Source of the DNA: Thecaphora thlaspeos
Lineage: Eukaryota > Basidiomycota > Ustilaginomycetes > Urocystidales > Glomosporiaceae
NCBI GenBank assembly: GCA_900291925.1
Contig: UWYS01000001.1
Location: 434,001 to 498,000 of the forward strand
DNA: 64,000 bases
Direction of reading: 5' to 3'
The notes under the pieces are model-generated. The model ran no database searches and was not told the origin of the DNA. It saw only the letters and a list, made by a program, of their open reading frames with translations. The first letter of the stretch is position 1; each line of letters begins with the position of its first letter. Below, piece after piece: positions 11,528 through 22,071 of the stretch. The translations under genes were made by a program, and so were the position numbers.

Positions 11528-14128
11528 TCAGAACTTGAGGGGCTCGAACTGATATCCTCCAGACTGGTAGAACTTGCTGCCAAACTCGACCCAAACGAGA
11601 CGGATCGAGTGGAGCATCGAACTGAGGCCCTCCATGCAGCAGAGAATGGCGATCGAGAGGAGGAACCACAGGCCAAAGGCCAGCACGGTGGCGACCACGC
11701 CAAAGACGCCCGTCATGCCAAAGACGTTCTGGATCGTCATGGTCCACAGCACCTCGGAGAGCTGGGCGTGGGCCAGGCTCAGCGCCCATAGACGGAGGTA
11801 CGAGGCCGTGTTGGAGATGCAGCCGAGGCAGAACTCAATCGTGTGGATCACCTGGTGGATGATGACCTCGCCCATCTCGAAGCCGTGCTCCTCTTCCATC
11901 TCGCCGTCGCCGCCGCCGCCGCCATGGGCGGGGGCGCTGTGGCCGTTGGAGCGCGCGTTGCCAACGAGGCCGGTCGACTCGCCGCCCTCCCCCTCTTCGT
12001 CGTCGTCATCATCGCCGCCGTTGAGGCCCAGGCCGCGCGAGCCGTCGCCCTGTCCAATGGCGCGGTAGCCGCGCGCCTTGGTCTGGTTGTGCTCCTTCCA
12101 CTCGAGGTACGGCGTCGCGATCAGCATCCAGGGGACGCAGACGAAGGCGACGAGCAGCAGCACCGTCTGGACGAACGCCTGGCCCGGGTAGAGGGTCGTC
12201 TTGGGGTCGACGTCGCCCGGCTTGAGGAACATGTAGATGAGCATGTTGAGCAGACCGGGCGGGTTGTTGCGGAAGACGGTCCCCTCGGCGTCGGTCTCGT
12301 ACCAGTCGATGCTCCACTTGAAGATGATACAGAAGACGAGGTAGCCGAAGAGGCACTGCATGAAGAGCATCTGCGGGATGAACTCCGCCCAGATCTTGCG
12401 CTTCTGCTTGAACTGGATGTAGTTGGGAACGTTGAGGCAGATGCCGAGCGTCATGTGGGCAACGCCGAGGATGACGGACATCTTCATCTTGAGCGAGTTG
12501 GTGAAGACGAGGGCGTTGTCGGCGCCGTGCCAGGCCGGGTCGATGCCGATTGGGTAGGTATGACCGTTGACCTCAGCCTCAATGGTCCCGTTCTTGTGAG
12601 GCCAGTCCCATCCAGAGTGGAAGAGGTGCATGCTCTTGCTCGCGACGTCGTTGTACAGCAGGCCGGTGTACATCGAGAACACGCCCATCAGCAGCATCAT
12701 GTAGCGGCCGTAAAAGAACATCGAGAGGATCTCGTTGTCGACCTTAGCCAGCTTTCGCTCGAACGCGATCATCGCGAGCGCGGTGCAGGTCATGAGGAAG
12801 GCGTGGAAGATGTCGCCGAACATGACGGCGAAGAGGAAGGGGAGGATGATGAAGTTGAAGAGTCCCGGGTTGACCTCCTTGTACTTTGCGATTCCGTAGC
12901 TGTCGCCGACGCCCTGCAGCGCCTCGGTGTACTTGTTGGTGCGGTGGAAGGTGGGCGGATCCTTGTGCGTCTTCAGCTCCTGCATCACGGGAGCCGCGCT
13001 CGTCCCAGCGTTTTCGGTGGCGCGGCGGAGGGCGAGCTGGATCGAGCCGAGGTCGCTGGTGGGGCACCACCCTTCGGCGACGAGCGTCTTGCGCCGGCTG
13101 TCGAAGAGGAACTGGTTCATGGTCGAGTAGATGAGCTTCTCCTTGTGGGCGATGTCGGCCCAGGCGCTAAGGATCTCGGCGATCTTGACGAGCTCGGTGC
13201 GGCGCGTGGCGCTGGTGCTGTAGAGGACGTTGTTGAGGTCCTCGATGCGGCTGAGAACCTCGCGGAGGCTGTCCTCGCGCTTGTCGGCGTTGCTGTCGAT
13301 GGGGTAGAGGGTGCCGCCCATGCTCTCACTGATCTTGCGGATCTTAGCGAGCAGCTCGGCGCCGTGGGCAAAGATGATGAAGACGTTTTTGCGGACGGGC
13401 TCGTCCTTTGTTGGGTCGTCGAAGGCCTCGTCGATCTCGGCATAGTTCATGTAGAGGTTCCCGCGGAGGATGCGCCAGAGGATGCGTTCGAAGGTGGCCA
13501 TCCTGCTGCGCTCGATGGTGCCGGCGACAAACTCGAGGTCAAAGGTGCCGTAGCCAGCGTCTTCGCCGCGCTGCGTGTTGAAGCCACGCGACTCGATGTC
13601 GTCGGCGAGGAGAGGAGCATTGGCGTCGTCGGTGCTGCTGCGCACCTGCTCCTGCCTGCCCTCTGCCTGGTCAAAGAAGACGGCCGTCTCGCGGAGGACG
13701 TGCTTGGCCTCCTCGAGCTCCTGGAGGCGCCTCTGGAGGGTCTCATAAGAGCCGTTCATCTGGCCGAGGCGTTCCTCATGGTCGCGCAGCTTGACGGCGA
13801 GCTCGTCGAGGAGTTGAGGGCCGCACGAGCCGTTGTGTCCGCCGCCGAACTGGACAAATGGCATGGCGCTCTCAAGAGGACGGACGGGGACGTGTTCCTT
13901 CTCCATCTGGACGTATAGGAAGCGGATGCGGCGCTCCATCTCGTCTACGCGGCGTATATCAGAGACGTAGGAGCGCTGGAAGGGGGATACGTCTGGATTG
14001 AGGTCCTTGAACTGGACGTTTCCGAGCTCGCCGAGTTCCTGCACAGTGGCGTGTGCCGTCTCTGTGGGGATATAGAGCTGGATCAGCGACATGGTCGCCG
14101 ACCGCAGCGGGCTCTCGTCCTGTGTCAT
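11528..14128 (-). CDS. VPH1: V-type proton ATPase subunit a (Vph1/Stv1 family)
   Basis: Single exon, 866 residues, full length for the family. Subunit a forms the proton half-channels of the membrane V0 sector and has a large cytosolic N-terminal arm (about residues 1-400) that contacts V1. The N-terminus shows the family start (MSLIQLYIPTETAH and the LGNVQFKDLN block). The membrane half holds several long hydrophobic helices. The motif TASYLRLWALSLAHAQ begins near residue 774 and places the essential proton-channel Arg at about 779; a second Arg at about 843 (HSIRLVWVEF) has the same 64-residue spacing as the two essential arginines of yeast Vph1. A hydrophilic insert rich in Asp, Glu and Gly lies at about residues 695-745. 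Divergent from the FG-GAP protein gene, with a 465-bp shared upstream region. Vacuolar and Golgi isoforms cannot be separated from sequence. Confidence 0.97.
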   Translation of the reverse strand: MTQDESPLRSATMSLIQLYIPTETAHATVQELGELGNVQFKDLNPDVSPFQRSYVSDIRRVDEMERRIRFLYVQMEKEHVPVRPLESAMPFVQFGGGHNGSCGPQLLDELAVKLRDHEERLGQMNGSYETLQRRLQELEEAKHVLRETAVFFDQAEGRQEQVRSSTDDANAPLLADDIESRGFNTQRGEDAGYGTFDLEFVAGTIERSRMATFERILWRILRGNLYMNYAEIDEAFDDPTKDEPVRKNVFIIFAHGAELLAKIRKISESMGGTLYPIDSNADKREDSLREVLSRIEDLNNVLYSTSATRRTELVKIAEILSAWADIAHKEKLIYSTMNQFLFDSRRKTLVAEGWCPTSDLGSIQLALRRATENAGTSAAPVMQELKTHKDPPTFHRTNKYTEALQGVGDSYGIAKYKEVNPGLFNFIILPFLFAVMFGDIFHAFLMTCTALAMIAFERKLAKVDNEILSMFFYGRYMMLLMGVFSMYTGLLYNDVASKSMHLFHSGWDWPHKNGTIEAEVNGHTYPIGIDPAWHGADNALVFTNSLKMKMSVILGVAHMTLGICLNVPNYIQFKQKRKIWAEFIPQMLFMQCLFGYLVFCIIFKWSIDWYETDAEGTVFRNNPPGLLNMLIYMFLKPGDVDPKTTLYPGQAFVQTVLLLVAFVCVPWMLIATPYLEWKEHNQTKARGYRAIGQGDGSRGLGLNGGDDDDDEEGEGGESTGLVGNARSNGHSAPAHGGGGGDGEMEEEHGFEMGEVIIHQVIHTIEFCLGCISNTASYLRLWALSLAHAQLSEVLWTMTIQNVFGMTGVFGVVATVLAFGLWFLLSIAILCCMEGLSSMLHSIRLVWVEFGSKFYQSGGYQFEPLKF

Positions 14129-14593
14129 GGTGAGCAGATCAAGGCCGGAGCCAGATTACTGCCTGCGATGACCGTAGAGGTGAGAGAGTTGGGTGGGTAG
14201 GGCGTTGGTCGATGCCGGTGTGGGAGCAGGCGGGCGGGGGTGATGGTGTGTGGGTCAGGAGCGAGAGCAGGAGCGAAAGCGGGAGCGAGCGAGGTCAGCG
14301 GCTGCCTGCGCCCGTTCCCCTGTTTGGAGACGAGAAATTGGCGCGCAGGGGGCGGATCCGGGCGCCTTGACGTGGCCGCGCACGGACGGCGAGGCGGCAC
14401 GCTGGCCTGCGCTGGCCTGCGCCTGCTCCACACGCAGCAGCACAGGTGCACAGGTTCGTCCCAAGCACAACCGTCCGAGAAATGCCGAGCCTAGCCTCTC
14501 ATCCCTGTCCCCTACGCCCTTACCTCCACGCCACCGCACACTCTTACCCTCTCTTGCTAACAGCCCACCAGGTCAGTCTGACGGCCAGGCAAC
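14129..14593. promoter_or_regulatory. Shared upstream region of the divergent V-ATPase a and FG-GAP protein genes
   Basis: A 465-bp spacer between two divergent start codons, so both promoters must lie here or inside 5' UTRs. A purine-rich GAGCGA/GGAGCG stretch lies at about 14255-14300. I see no clear TATA box. Confidence 0.5.
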
Positions 14594-17499
14594 ATGCGGC
14601 AGTCATGCTCACCGTCGGCCTCGACATCAACATCGACATCAGGTCAGCGAGCCAGGCCATCGAGACCAGCGCGGACCACATCTAGACGGACGAGACACAC
14701 ACTCTGGCCTGCTCTCCTCGTCTCGGCCGCTCTTCTCCCCGGCGCACATGCCCTCTTCGGCTTCGGCGACAAGCGCTTCAAGTACGAGGGACTCATAAAT
14801 GCCGGATCATTGGGTCTAGATGGCCTCGTTGGTCAGGTGGTAGCATGGGGCGACTGGAACGGCGACCAGTTCCTGGATGCAATCACCCTCGGCGCAGATC
14901 AGAGGACAATCGCCGTACACCAGTGGAATCACAAGGCCTTCAGCTTCGATGCGGCGCCCGCTGCCAGACTGACGCTGCCAGTCGGCACCCTCGCCACAAA
15001 CCTTGTCGCGGCAGACCTCAACTACGACGGAAGGCTCGACCTCCTCGTCATGGCGCACCCGACCAGCTCGTCGCAGCAACTCGACCTCGCCGTCTACCTC
15101 GGCAACCTCGGCGGCTCAGGCTTCCAACAGCAGCCTATCAGCGTTCCCTCGTCGACACTGGCACAGCCGCTCTCGATAGACGCGCTGGGTGACATGCAAA
15201 TGGACCTGCTCGGACACCCCGCGGGGTCAGACGGAGGCCTGAAGCTGTGGCGGAATCTGCTGGCCTATGCGAACCGCACAGCAACCGAAGCCGCTTTCGA
15301 CATCGTCGATGCCCCATTCCTCTCGTCTTCCGGCGGCAGCGGCGGGCCATTAGCGCCGAGCTGTGAGCTCTCGGATCCGCACAGCTCCGCCTACGTCGAC
15401 CTCAATGGAGACTGCCTGGCCGATCTCTTTCTAGTCTGCGGAACGCCCGCCGGCAGCCTCAGCTACCAGATCTGGACCGCCACCAAGCCAAAGACCAAGA
15501 ACGGCGAGTCCGGCTTCACTCTCGCCACCAGCGGCAGCCTACCGCCGGGCACGGGCGCCCTCAGCTTCGCCGACATGGACCGCGACGGGACGATCGACAT
15601 CGTCTTCCCCAGCTGCGACGCGAAGGGCGACAACTGCTTCGTCAATGTCGCCTACAACAGGCAGGTGCCGCTCTGCTCGACCAAGAGCGACGGCCTCTTT
15701 GGCTCGGGGCCAGGTGCCGATGCGGCTAGGGCGGAGAGGAGGAGAGCAAACGACGCGGGAGAGTTGGCAGAGTCGAGCGTGCAAACGCGAGCAGCAGCAG
15801 GGCCCATGACCTGCCGTGATCCGCAGAACCTCTGTACGGCGGACGACGGCTTTCGTTTCGACTTTAGCGTCCGCGACGACAATGCGGTGAGTGACTTAGT
15901 GCCCGGCGATTTCTGGATGCCCTCCACTTTCAGCGGCCCTGTTCACTGACAGATGACGAGGCGATCGACCCTCTGCCGCATCGCAGGACCTGCTCCGGAT
16001 ACCACTTCAGAGCCTGACCGGCGATTCGCGCTTCCTGGCGACGGACACGCTAGTTCCGGCAGGCTGGACTCTGCCCGCTGCCCTCCAGCTTGGCGACTTT
16101 AACAAGGACGGTCATCCAGACATTGCGCTGGTGACAATACCCTCGACACGCAGCGGACGAGGCTCTAACGACAACGGCGGCCTCGGCGAGACGCAGGTCC
16201 ATCTGTTGCAGAATGAGGCGTGCAGCAACATCGCGACGTCCGACAGAGCAAAGCTCGGCTGTCGGGCGGGTCACGATGACGCCAGGTCCTTTGTCAAGGT
16301 CGAGGCGGGCGCGAATATCCTGGGCGCGCTGCGCGATGTCAGGAGCGTCACCTGGATCGATGTCGATGAGGACGTGAGTGCTGACTTGCTTGCTCGCTCG
16401 CGGCTTTGACCGTACGTTGACGTTTGGACGCGCTGACCCTCTTTCGTGTTGGCTGTGTCGATGCCGCAGGGTACGCTCGACCTGATGCTCCAGCGGAGAC
16501 CGCTTAACGGCGACGGCAGGGACGGCAGTCGAAAGGTGACCTTCATCCAGAACAACTATTTCTATGACGCCTTCTTCCTCAAATCCCTCAGTGAGTCGCC
16601 CGCCTCTGCTGCTTTCGTTCGGGCCGGCGACGAGATCCAGAGACTGATATTTCCGAATGCGCATTGCCTGCAGCGCTGAACGGAGCCTGCCAGAGCTTCT
16701 GTGAACCCGAGGGTCAGCCCCGCTTCCGCGTGAGTACAGGGATACCTCGGATCGAGGGTCGTGGTGCTAGCCTGGTCGCTGATTCCGTTGCTCCCTTTTG
16801 TCGTCCTCTCTGCCGGTGTCGTGACAGCCTTGGGGCACTAATTACGGAGGAGCATCGTACAAGTTTACCGTCCTCGACCCCAACGGCGTTCGTCGAGCCC
16901 AACAAGGTGAGTTCAAGGCGACCGACGTACCCCCGCCGACCTCGTGCAGGCAACTCACCAGCGTACAAGCTTGCTTTGCATTTTTCCATGCTTCCCCTCT
17001 TCAGTCGGCCAGCTGCCTCAGACCTCCTATCGCTCCCTGCTGACGCCCTACAGCTACTTCGGGCTAGGCCGTACCAACAACTACGTCGAGTCCCTCTTCA
17101 TCGGCTCGACACGGCGGCAGCGGGAGCATTTCCTCGCGGTCGAGGGCATCGTGCCCAATAGCCAAGTCGTCATTGACCCGTGGCAAGGCGGCAAGCCAAT
17201 GACGGCCGAGAGCGGCGACCCGGGGATGTGGACCAAGCAGCTCTACCTTAGTCCCGGCGACTGGATCCCGTGGGTCACGATCGTCTTGATTACGACGATT
17301 GTGGGACTGGCGGTAGTGGTGGTGGTGCTGCATGTCAACGAGAGGGTGAGTAGCGGCGCGGCGATGGGGCATGCTGGCACCAACAAAGGAGATGGGCTGA
17401 CCCCTCTTATCTTCCTGTCCCATGTTTGTCACCCAACAGAGAGAAGACGAGAGAGAGCGCAAGCGGGCAGTACATGCCATCAACTTTGACGCCCTCTAG
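14594..17499 (+). CDS. FG-GAP repeat type I membrane protein, T-cell immunomodulatory protein (TIP/ITFG1) homologue
   Basis: Seven exons give 778 residues: 14594-15886, 15987-16373, 16470-16590, 16674-16729, 16828-16906, 17005-17345, 17440-17499. All introns are 82-100 nt with GTGAGT donors. A hydrophobic segment ending in AHA just before LFGFGDKRFKYEG looks like a signal peptide, after a Ser/Arg-rich leader, so the true start may be a little downstream or the leader may be non-canonical. The lumenal part has integrin-alpha-like FG-GAP blades with DxNxDG-type calcium loops (WGDWNGDQFLD, DLNYDGRLD, DMDRDGTID, DFNKDGHPD). One transmembrane helix (WIPWVTIVLITTIVGLAVVV) precedes a short charged tail ending AINFDAL, as in ITFG1 proteins. 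The role in fungi is poorly defined; secretory-pathway or surface location is inferred. Confidence 0.88.
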
Positions 17500-17796
17500 T
17501 CTAGTCTCGGTCTATCTTGTCTCTCGCCATCTTCTGTCGTTGCTCGTCCCATCGAGTACCAGGAAATCGTCGGATATTGTCTGTGCTGGCACTTTTGGTG
17601 TGCATCTCGAGGCACTCTCTTGCTTGCCCCGCTCTCTCGTCCTTGAGCGACAGGAGGGCATGAGACGGTTTACGCGACGCGCGCTCCTACCGGCTGGCGA
17701 AACGAGGCGAGAACGGAAGGTTGGACGGTGTTAGTTTCGTTTTCTCTACTCCACCACCACCATCACCCTCTCTTCGTCACTTGTACACATCGCAAC

Positions 17797-18791
17797 ATGA
17801 CCACCCAGGCGATACCGGCAACAGGGGAAGATGCAAAGACACTCATCCTCGCCCTACCTCGGTGCTTCACCGATCCTACCCAAGCGACGGGAGTAGACGG
17901 ACGAGCTACGGTCCAGCACCGCTTTCTGACGCTTCCCCATCCACGTACCCATCTACCCACATACTACCTCGCTTCTCCCTCCTCGTCCGACAAGAGGATC
18001 TACGAGCTAAGCACCACCACTCCATCTAAATCGGAACGAAGCTGGTTCATCTCCTCTCACCGCACGTCCTCTTCCGACACCGAAGAAGACGGGATATCCA
18101 ACCAGATTCACACCCCTTCTACCCTGCACATCCTCCTACCCATCTCGCCTTTCTTTCTCGTTCTCTCCATCTTATCCATCGTCTTTCCGCACGAAGGAAA
18201 GGTAAGGTGGTTACCCTACGAAGATATCTGGGACGAAGCTGCTCTCCTCTTCTACCGAAAGAGAAGAGAAAAGTTCGACGTGTACTACAAGAAGAGCGTG
18301 AAAGGATTGAGCGAAGTGCAGGCGGAGGAGGGAGAAGAGTGGGAGGATGTAGTAGCTTTCGGAGCGGTACCCGGGGTGAAAGAAACGGTGGAAAGATCTT
18401 GTACCGTCCAAAGTAAGTCGACCGCAGCATTGTCTTCCTTTCATCGCCTCTATTCGATCCAGACGGTCCGTCCTGACCCTTTTCCCTCCTTACGATCCGG
18501 ACAGCAATACCAAACGCTCCAACAACCTACCGTCTCTCCCCTGCGTCCATCTACGCCGTCCTCGACTCGCAATTGGCCCGTCTGGCAAACAAGTCGACCT
18601 TCGATCGTGCGCCCAATACGTTGGGGAGGAGCTTCGATAGACGCTACGACGGAGCGCCCGGCAGCGAAGAGTCGGACGACGCGCAACAGGTTAGAAGACA
18701 GGTGGCGATCGAGACCATCATGGGCTACCTGACTCCGGAGTGGGCGGGGAGCTGGACGAAGCATCTGGATGGTGGCGGTGGCGAGGCGTAG
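17797..18791 (+). CDS. Ribonuclease H2 subunit B
   Basis: Two exons, 17797-18412 and 18505-18791, 300 residues. The 92-nt intron has a GTAAGT donor and CAG acceptor and keeps phase 1. RNase H2 is the nuclear enzyme that removes ribonucleotides from DNA and cuts RNA:DNA hybrids; B is a structural subunit that wraps around C. The middle carries the family block around HILLPISPFFLVLSIL (about residues 108-123), then a hydrophilic stretch and the IYAVLDSQLARLANK region after the intron. The C-terminus, GYLTPEWAGSW, is a helical end typical of Rnh202-like proteins. I see no obvious PCNA-interacting box. The upstream gene ends only 297 bp before this start, in the same orientation. Confidence 0.8.
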
Positions 18792-19040
18792 AGAACGACA
18801 GGAGGATCAGGCGCACAGACTGCGGTCGGCTAGGGCTTGAGTGTATATGTTTACTTGCATCCGACTACATTGGGCGAAACGCAGACAACGAAGCGTTCGA
18901 AAGAAGCGACTGTATCGCCAGCTTCTCACATGAGGGCGCCACCTGTCTCTCGTCCTCATGTCGACCGACGCATCGCCTCTATCCTTGCTCGCCATTGTCC
19001 GAATACTCCCTTCGCTGATCCCTTCCTCCTCGCTCGTCCC

Positions 19041-20056
19041 CTAGCGCTGGAGGTGGTCCGAGGCAATGTTGGCGGCAATCTCGGCCTCGGCGCGGTCGCC
19101 GTTGGCCAGAAGCTTCTCCTTGTTGTAGAGGAGCTCCTCGCGCGTCTCGGTCGAGTACTCGGTGTTCTGTGTCTCGACGATGGCGTCGACGGGGCAGGCC
19201 TCCTGGCAGAAGCCACAGTAGATGCACTTTGTCATGTCAATGTCTGACATGCCGAGGTAAGGCGAACAGAGAGAGGGAAAGGTGTAGTCGGGAGTCAGCT
19301 TCGCCGCTCGCTGAGGTACAGCTTTCACCTGCAGCCCTCGTCTCGACATGGCGGCGACTCACCATATCTCGTTGTTCGCCTAGCGCCATCCTCGCGCGGC
19401 TCGCTCTCAATAGTGATGGCCTGGGCAGGGCAGATGGCCTCGCAGAGCTTGCAGGCGATGCACCTCTCCTCGCCGGTGGGGTATCGTCGGAGGGCGTGCT
19501 CGCCACGGAAACGCGGGCTGAGCGGGCCCTTTTCGAAAGGGTACATGATGGTGTATGGCGGGCGGAAGAAATTCTCGAGGGTGATCCACATACCTGCGGG
19601 ACGAAGCAAAAGGGCAACGGGAAGGGAAGGGGGAGGCGGATCATCAACCTTGTCGTTCTGTCGATCTACCAGAGATACCAGAGGTGCCACGCCAGCGGGA
19701 AGGCCAGAAACACATGCAGCCTACGCACCTCGAAGGATCTCGGTGAAGAAGAAGAGCTGGCTGGCCTTGTCGAGGGCCGAGGGACCCTTGGAGTAGTCCG
19801 GGTAGGCTGGTGTGTTGTCTTGTAGCTTGTACTGGCTCTGGGCGTTGTATGTCGCGGTCTCGGCCGGGTTGGGCGAGGCGGAGGGCCCTGACGCGATGTG
19901 GGTGGGGCCGGTCTGCGGCGTCGCCAGGCGACGAGCTGCCGTTGTCGAGAGCAGCCTGATGGACTGAGCGGTGGCGTATGACGAGAGGCCCGGGGTGGCG
20001 GCGACGCCAAACGAACGGCCGGACACCAAGGCGGTGCGGAAGAGGGGCGAAGTCAT
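19041..20056 (-). CDS. Mitochondrial complex I subunit 8 (NDUFS8/TYKY, 2 x 4Fe-4S ferredoxin)
   Basis: Three exons, 20056-19729, 19593-19363 and 19243-19041, 253 residues. It carries Fe-S clusters N6a and N6b, which pass electrons through the peripheral arm of NADH:ubiquinone oxidoreductase. Two CxxCxxCxxxCP motifs are intact: Cys 154, 157, 160, 164 and Cys 193, 196, 199, 203. The N-terminal ~50 residues are rich in Arg, Ser and Ala with few acidic residues, as expected of a matrix-targeting presequence. The [21 protein letters not shown] block and the ending around [14 protein letters not shown] are typical. The ATG at 20056 is preferred over an in-frame upstream ATG at 20218 because the presequence starts there. 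Divergent from the 24 kDa subunit gene. Confidence 0.95.
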
Positions 20057-20629
20057 GGTGTGGGTGTATTTGCAGGTGGCGATGGGGACGAGTGGGGAGG
20101 AGGCAAGGGACACCTGTCGGAGCAGGGAAGCAAGAGCAACGGACAAGGCGGGGATGGCGATCGCGATGGGTGACGATTGTTGGGGATGGCGGGGTGGCTG
20201 TGCTAAGCAAGGCCTCACGATGGTTTCAAATCGCCACTACACTCTGGCGCGGGGCCCTGCTCCAGCCAACTTGTTGGGAAGCGCGCCAGGCCAGCCAAAG
20301 GTGGTTTTTTGGAAATTGGCCCGCCCACGGCCAATCAGCGCTGAGCACATTGGTCACGATCACCGGCCCCGCACGCCGAGGTCAGCCGCCAGCCCGGGCC
20401 AGGGATTCTAAGATTACCAACAGTCCAGCCCACACGGCACACGCACGAGAATCCAAGGCTGCTCACAAAATCGCCTCGCCGCCGCCGACGAATCTCTCTG
20501 GTCAGCAGCCGGACCGCCCGCTCGCCAGCCAGCCCGCTCCTCCTCACCGCCAACAACCACCACCATCATCTACCTCCTCTCCCCTACCCCGTCTACACCA
20601 CCATCCTGCCGCCGCCACTTATACCGAGC
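20057..20629. promoter_or_regulatory. Shared upstream region of two divergent complex I genes
   Basis: A 573-bp spacer separates the start codons of the TYKY (left) and 24 kDa (right) subunits of the same enzyme, so a bidirectional promoter is likely. Two CCAAT-box-like sequences occur: ATTGG read on the plus strand near 20315 and CCAAT near 20332. CCAAT boxes are bound by the HAP/NF-Y complex, which controls many fungal respiratory genes. Function is inferred only. Confidence 0.6.
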
Positions 20630-21668
20630 ATGGCCGCCTTCCGCACATCAGCGCGCACCCTCTTACGCGCAGCTCCTTCGCTTGCCGGCGCCGCATCCTG
20701 CAGCTCGTCCCGCATTGCCGCCTCCGCCGCCCTTGCCCCCTCGGCGGCACGATGCCTCTCCACCACCGCTAGCCGCGCCTCGGACGCGCTCTTTGTCCAT
20801 CGCGACACCGACTACAACAACCCAGACATTCCGTTCGAGTTCAACGCCGAAAACAAGAAGATGGCCGACGAAATCATCAGCCACTACCCTCCCCAGTACA
20901 AGAAGGCCGCCGTCATCCCGCTCCTCGACCTCGGACAGAGGCAAAACTCCGGCTGGACCAGCATCAGCGTCATGAACTACGTCGCAAATCTCCTCGTGAT
21001 GCCCCCCATGCGCGTCTATGAGGTCGCCACCTTTTATACCATGTTCAACCGGTGAGCACGCGGCACGATGCGGCCCATCGAGCAGCGCGTAGGGGCCCTC
21101 GCACTGACCCTCTTTGCCTGTAATGCTATCCCCCACCGCCCCCGCAGCGAGCCGGTCGGCAAGCACTTCCTCCAACTCTGCACAACGACGCCATGCATGC
21201 TGGGCGGATGCGGCAGCACAAAGATCCTTCACGCCATCCAGAACCACCTCAACATCAAGCCGGGCCAGACGACCGACGACAAGAAGTTTACGCTGGTAGA
21301 GGTAGAGTGCCTCGGCGCCTGCTCGAACGCGCCCATGGTTCAGATCAACGACGACTTCTACGAGGACCTTACCCCAGAGTCGATGGTCAACATCCTTGAC
21401 AAGCTTGCAAAGGGTGAGAAGGTCAAGCCGGGACCGCAGAGCGACCGACACTCGTCCGAGGCCGCGAGGGGTAGGACCGCATTGACGACCGAGGTGAGTA
21501 GGCGCGGCGATCTGGCAGCGAGAGGAGCTCTGTCCCAAGCCTTTCGAAGCGGGCGTGCGTGAACGCGGAGGGCTGACATCGACGATACACCACCTACCCT
21601 GCTGCCTCTCATCTGAACATCGACAGCCCTATGGACCCGGCCAGCACTGCGTTCCGGAGTTTGCCTGA
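20630..21668 (+). CDS. Mitochondrial complex I 24 kDa subunit (NDUFV2/NuoE)
   Basis: Three exons, 20630-21051, 21148-21493 and 21627-21668, 269 residues. The subunit carries the [2Fe-2S] cluster N1a in the NADH-oxidising module. The cluster ligands are visible as C-x4-C (Cys 152 and 157, in CTTTPC) and C-x3-C (Cys 195 and 199, in CLGAC). An Arg/Ser/Ala-rich presequence occupies about the first 48 residues. The last exon is only 14 codons including the stop and encodes the hallmark C-terminus [13 protein letters not shown], so the final splice is well supported. Exon 2 ends with a less conserved linker rich in Ser and Arg. Divergent from the TYKY subunit gene; the 3' end faces the Mic60 gene. 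Confidence 0.96.
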
Positions 21669-22071
21669 TGTGGTTTGTCTGTCGCTACTTCACGATCGAG
21701 CAACGAGGAATGAGCAGCAACTGCGTGAGATAGAGCGGGAGCCACAGCGTTGTTCCGTCTGACAACTCGTTTGCCCTTCCGGCCCAAACGGAGATGGCGG
21801 TGTGGTGCGAAATCGCCGTGTTGCACGGGAAATCAACGATCGATTGTCTCGAGCGTCTGTCACAGAGTGGAAGGGTTGTCTGGCGGTCGCAGCGAGCCAG
21901 TATGGAAGTGACGGACGAGGATGGCAGCCTAGTTACACTTCAGTGAGGCTCGCACGGGGGTTTCAAAGGAACAGTATAGACATTTCTGACGGGCGACACA
22001 GCCACCGAAGTCTGCAACGGATGTCGGCGCCTCTCATCACTCTGCTGCTGCCGCCGCAAGTCCGGGACCTC
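21669..22071. other. Spacer between convergent NDUFV2 and MIC60 genes
   Basis: About 400 bp between two stop codons, presumably both 3' UTRs. No coding signal seen. Confidence 0.6.

Noticed and set aside
11843..13918. 691-codon open frame antisense to the V-ATPase a-subunit gene
   Set aside because: GC-rich codon shadow of a highly conserved gene; composition is Val/Leu/Glu/Asp/Arg-rich noise and no family is recognisable.
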